A stretch of DNA of 51,151 bases from an uncultured Flavobacteriia bacterium. GTDB lineage: Bacteria > Bacteroidota > Bacteroidia > Flavobacteriales_D > Crocinitomicaceae. The notes under the pieces were generated by a model, which worked only from the letters and a program-made list of their open reading frames with translations, searched no databases and was not told the DNA's origin. Each line of letters starts with the position of its first letter. Position 1 is the first letter of the stretch. The stretch spans positions 1 through 51,151 of the forward strand of contig CALJTX010000034.1 of NCBI GenBank assembly GCA_937975705.1, in the 5' to 3' direction. The translations under genes and the position numbers were made by a program. This document shows, piece by piece, positions 50,007-51,151 of this stretch.

Positions 50007-51151
50007 ATGAAAATCGTTACATTCCTTTGTTTACTCTACTTACTTTGCACGGTACCAATGGCTATCGGGCAAACAAGCAATTGTAGCACCACCGACAAAA
50101 AAATCAATAAAGCCCTAGAAGAAGCCTTTAGCGCAACAACCTTTGATCAGCAAGTGCAAGGTCTTGCTGCTGTGGTCAGTAAGTACCCGCAAAACGTGCA
50201 AGCCTATTTTTATCTTGGGCAACTGCATTACCAGCGCGGCATGGCACTGCTCAAACAAAATAATACGCGCGCAGAAGGTGAGCAATTACTACAAAAAGCA
50301 CTTGTCTTTTATCAGGCGAGTATTCAAAAATGCCCAAGTCACCATTCCGATGCGTATTACTACGCAGCCCGCTTACTCTATAACTTCAGTGAAAAAGCAG
50401 CTGCCCTCACCTATTTAGAAACCTTCATGAACTTTGATTCGCTGTATCCTGGAGAACAAGCAGCCAACTACAACAAGTTCAAAGAAGAGATCTTACCGGT
50501 TTACAAAGAATTGCGCTTTCCACTTGAGGCAAAATCAAATCCAGTACCATTCAATGTGGCGCGCGTAAATGGCGTCAGCACCAAACAAGACGAGTATTTT
50601 CCGATGCTCAGCCCAGACAACAACTTGCTCTTCTTTACCAGAAAGGCCGATAAAACGAATCTTGGCGATATTTCAGGCTACATCCAAGAAGAATTTACCG
50701 TAGCTGAAAGTCAAACACCCCCGCAATTCAGTATCGGCAAAGCCTTACCCCACCCTTTCAATGATGGTCAGTTTAGCAACTACGGCTCGGCAAGTTTATC
50801 AGCAGACAACCGCGAACTGGTATTGTGTGCGTGCAAGGCAGAAAAAGTATACAACAAAGATTACTTGAACTGCGATCTGTATAGCAGTAGGTACCAACTC
50901 AAAAAAGGCACAACAGACCAATACGAATGGACTACACTGGTGAATTTAGGGGCCAATATCAATACCAAAGACGGTTGGGAAGCCCAGCCCTCTTTGTCTT
51001 CAGATGGCAAACTTCTCTACTTTACAAGTTACCGAAAAGGATCCCAAGACAACGATATTTATTACAGTGAAAAACAAGCCGATGGTTCGTTCAAAGAATT
51101 GCCGCAGAAAAATGTCGATTTTGGAGGCGGTTTGGAGCGAATTGCAGCAGT
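50007..51151 (+). CDS. TPR and PD40 beta-propeller protein, PorE/OmpA-family-like, cut by the window end
   Basis: The frame opens with ATG at 50007 and runs off the window, giving the first 381 residues. Signal peptide 1-22 (ending MAIGQ). Helical TPR-like pairs (about 45-150: VQAYFYLGQLHYQRGMALL, DAYYYAARLLYNFSEKAAAL) are followed by PD40 propeller blades (DEYFPMLSPDNNLLFFTRK, AQPSLSSDGKLLYFTSYRKG). This order is that of the Bacteroidota TPR-PD40-OmpA proteins, including PorE of the T9SS. The OmpA domain would lie beyond the window, so the identity cannot be settled. Confidence 0.85.
   Translation, partial: MKIVTFLCLLYLLCTVPMAIGQTSNCSTTDKKINKALEEAFSATTFDQQVQGLAAVVSKYPQNVQAYFYLGQLHYQRGMALLKQNNTRAEGEQLLQKALVFYQASIQKCPSHHSDAYYYAARLLYNFSEKAAALTYLETFMNFDSLYPGEQAANYNKFKEEILPVYKELRFPLEAKSNPVPFNVARVNGVSTKQDEYFPMLSPDNNLLFFTRKADKTNLGDISGYIQEEFTVAESQTPPQFSIGKALPHPFNDGQFSNYGSASLSADNRELVLCACKAEKVYNKDYLNCDLYSSRYQLKKGTTDQYEWTTLVNLGANINTKDGWEAQPSLSSDGKLLYFTSYRKGSQDNDIYYSEKQADGSFKELPQKNVDFGGGLERIAA

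Noticed and set aside
1..51151. Mobile elements, prophage, tRNA or rRNA genes
   Set aside because: No transposase, integrase, terminal repeats or RNA gene folds were seen by reading both strands.

Overview
The window looks like a chromosomal segment of a Bacteroidota bacterium, most likely a flavobacterium-type member. The signs are several secreted proteins with type IX secretion system (T9SS) C-terminal sorting domains (types A and B), a PorQ gene, a PorE-like TPR/PD40 protein, a fused E1 alpha/beta 2-oxoacid dehydrogenase, YwqK/MORN-repeat secreted proteins, and promoter elements of the Bacteroidota form TAnnTTTG. Base composition is moderate. Coding density is very high, and no gap between genes exceeds about 140 bases. 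I see no tRNA, rRNA, CRISPR array, insertion sequence or prophage.

Layout. 1-3070: a possible C-terminal gene remnant, a T9SS cargo protein, a DUF985 cupin and folE. 3211-8376 (+): a secreted coiled-coil protein, a GH3 glycosidase with a PA14 insert and an SGNH hydrolase, tightly packed. 8369-12251 (-): three translationally coupled exported proteins (TPR, unknown, MORN repeats). 12313-14525 (-): a methyltransferase and a kelch-like T9SS cargo protein. 14562-23476 (-): a sulfur island. 23584-28452: a chalcone-isomerase-like protein, a DEAD helicase, a MuiA-family protein and a DUF4476 protein. 28537-32448 (+): a DnaQ/GIY-YIG nuclease, a PhnP-like hydrolase and two acyltransferases that probably make an N-acyl amino acid lipid. 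32466-36301: an ECF sigma factor, porQ, trmN6 and proS. 36338-40746 (-): a lipoprotein, the fused 2-oxoacid dehydrogenase E1 and an LTA-synthase-like enzyme. 40780-51151: small lipoproteins, a CYTH protein, a SprB-repeat adhesin, a FlaA1/CapD-type sugar dehydratase, a thioesterase, a MORN protein, a TauE/SafE permease, a threonine aldolase and the start of a PorE/OmpA-like protein.

The most notable system is the sulfur island. It holds two paralogous persulfide-dioxygenase/rhodanese fusions, a two-piece YeeE-type thiosulfate transporter, a TsdA-type dihaem cytochrome, an outer-membrane porin, a TauE/SafE exporter, a small YgaP-like membrane protein, a lipoprotein rhodanese and a YeiH-type exporter. 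Read together they could take up and interconvert thiosulfate/tetrathionate, oxidise persulfides to sulfite, and export sulfite or sulfate. Three transcription units in the island each carry the same kind of palindrome, TGTnAC-N4-GTTACw (two of them perfect TGTAAC-N4-GTTACA). In all three cases its centre lies exactly 36.5 bases upstream of the last G of a TAnnTTTG-like -7 element. That is the geometry of a class II Crp/Fnr-type activator site near -41. The regulator itself is not in the window. Two Rho-independent terminators separate the units.
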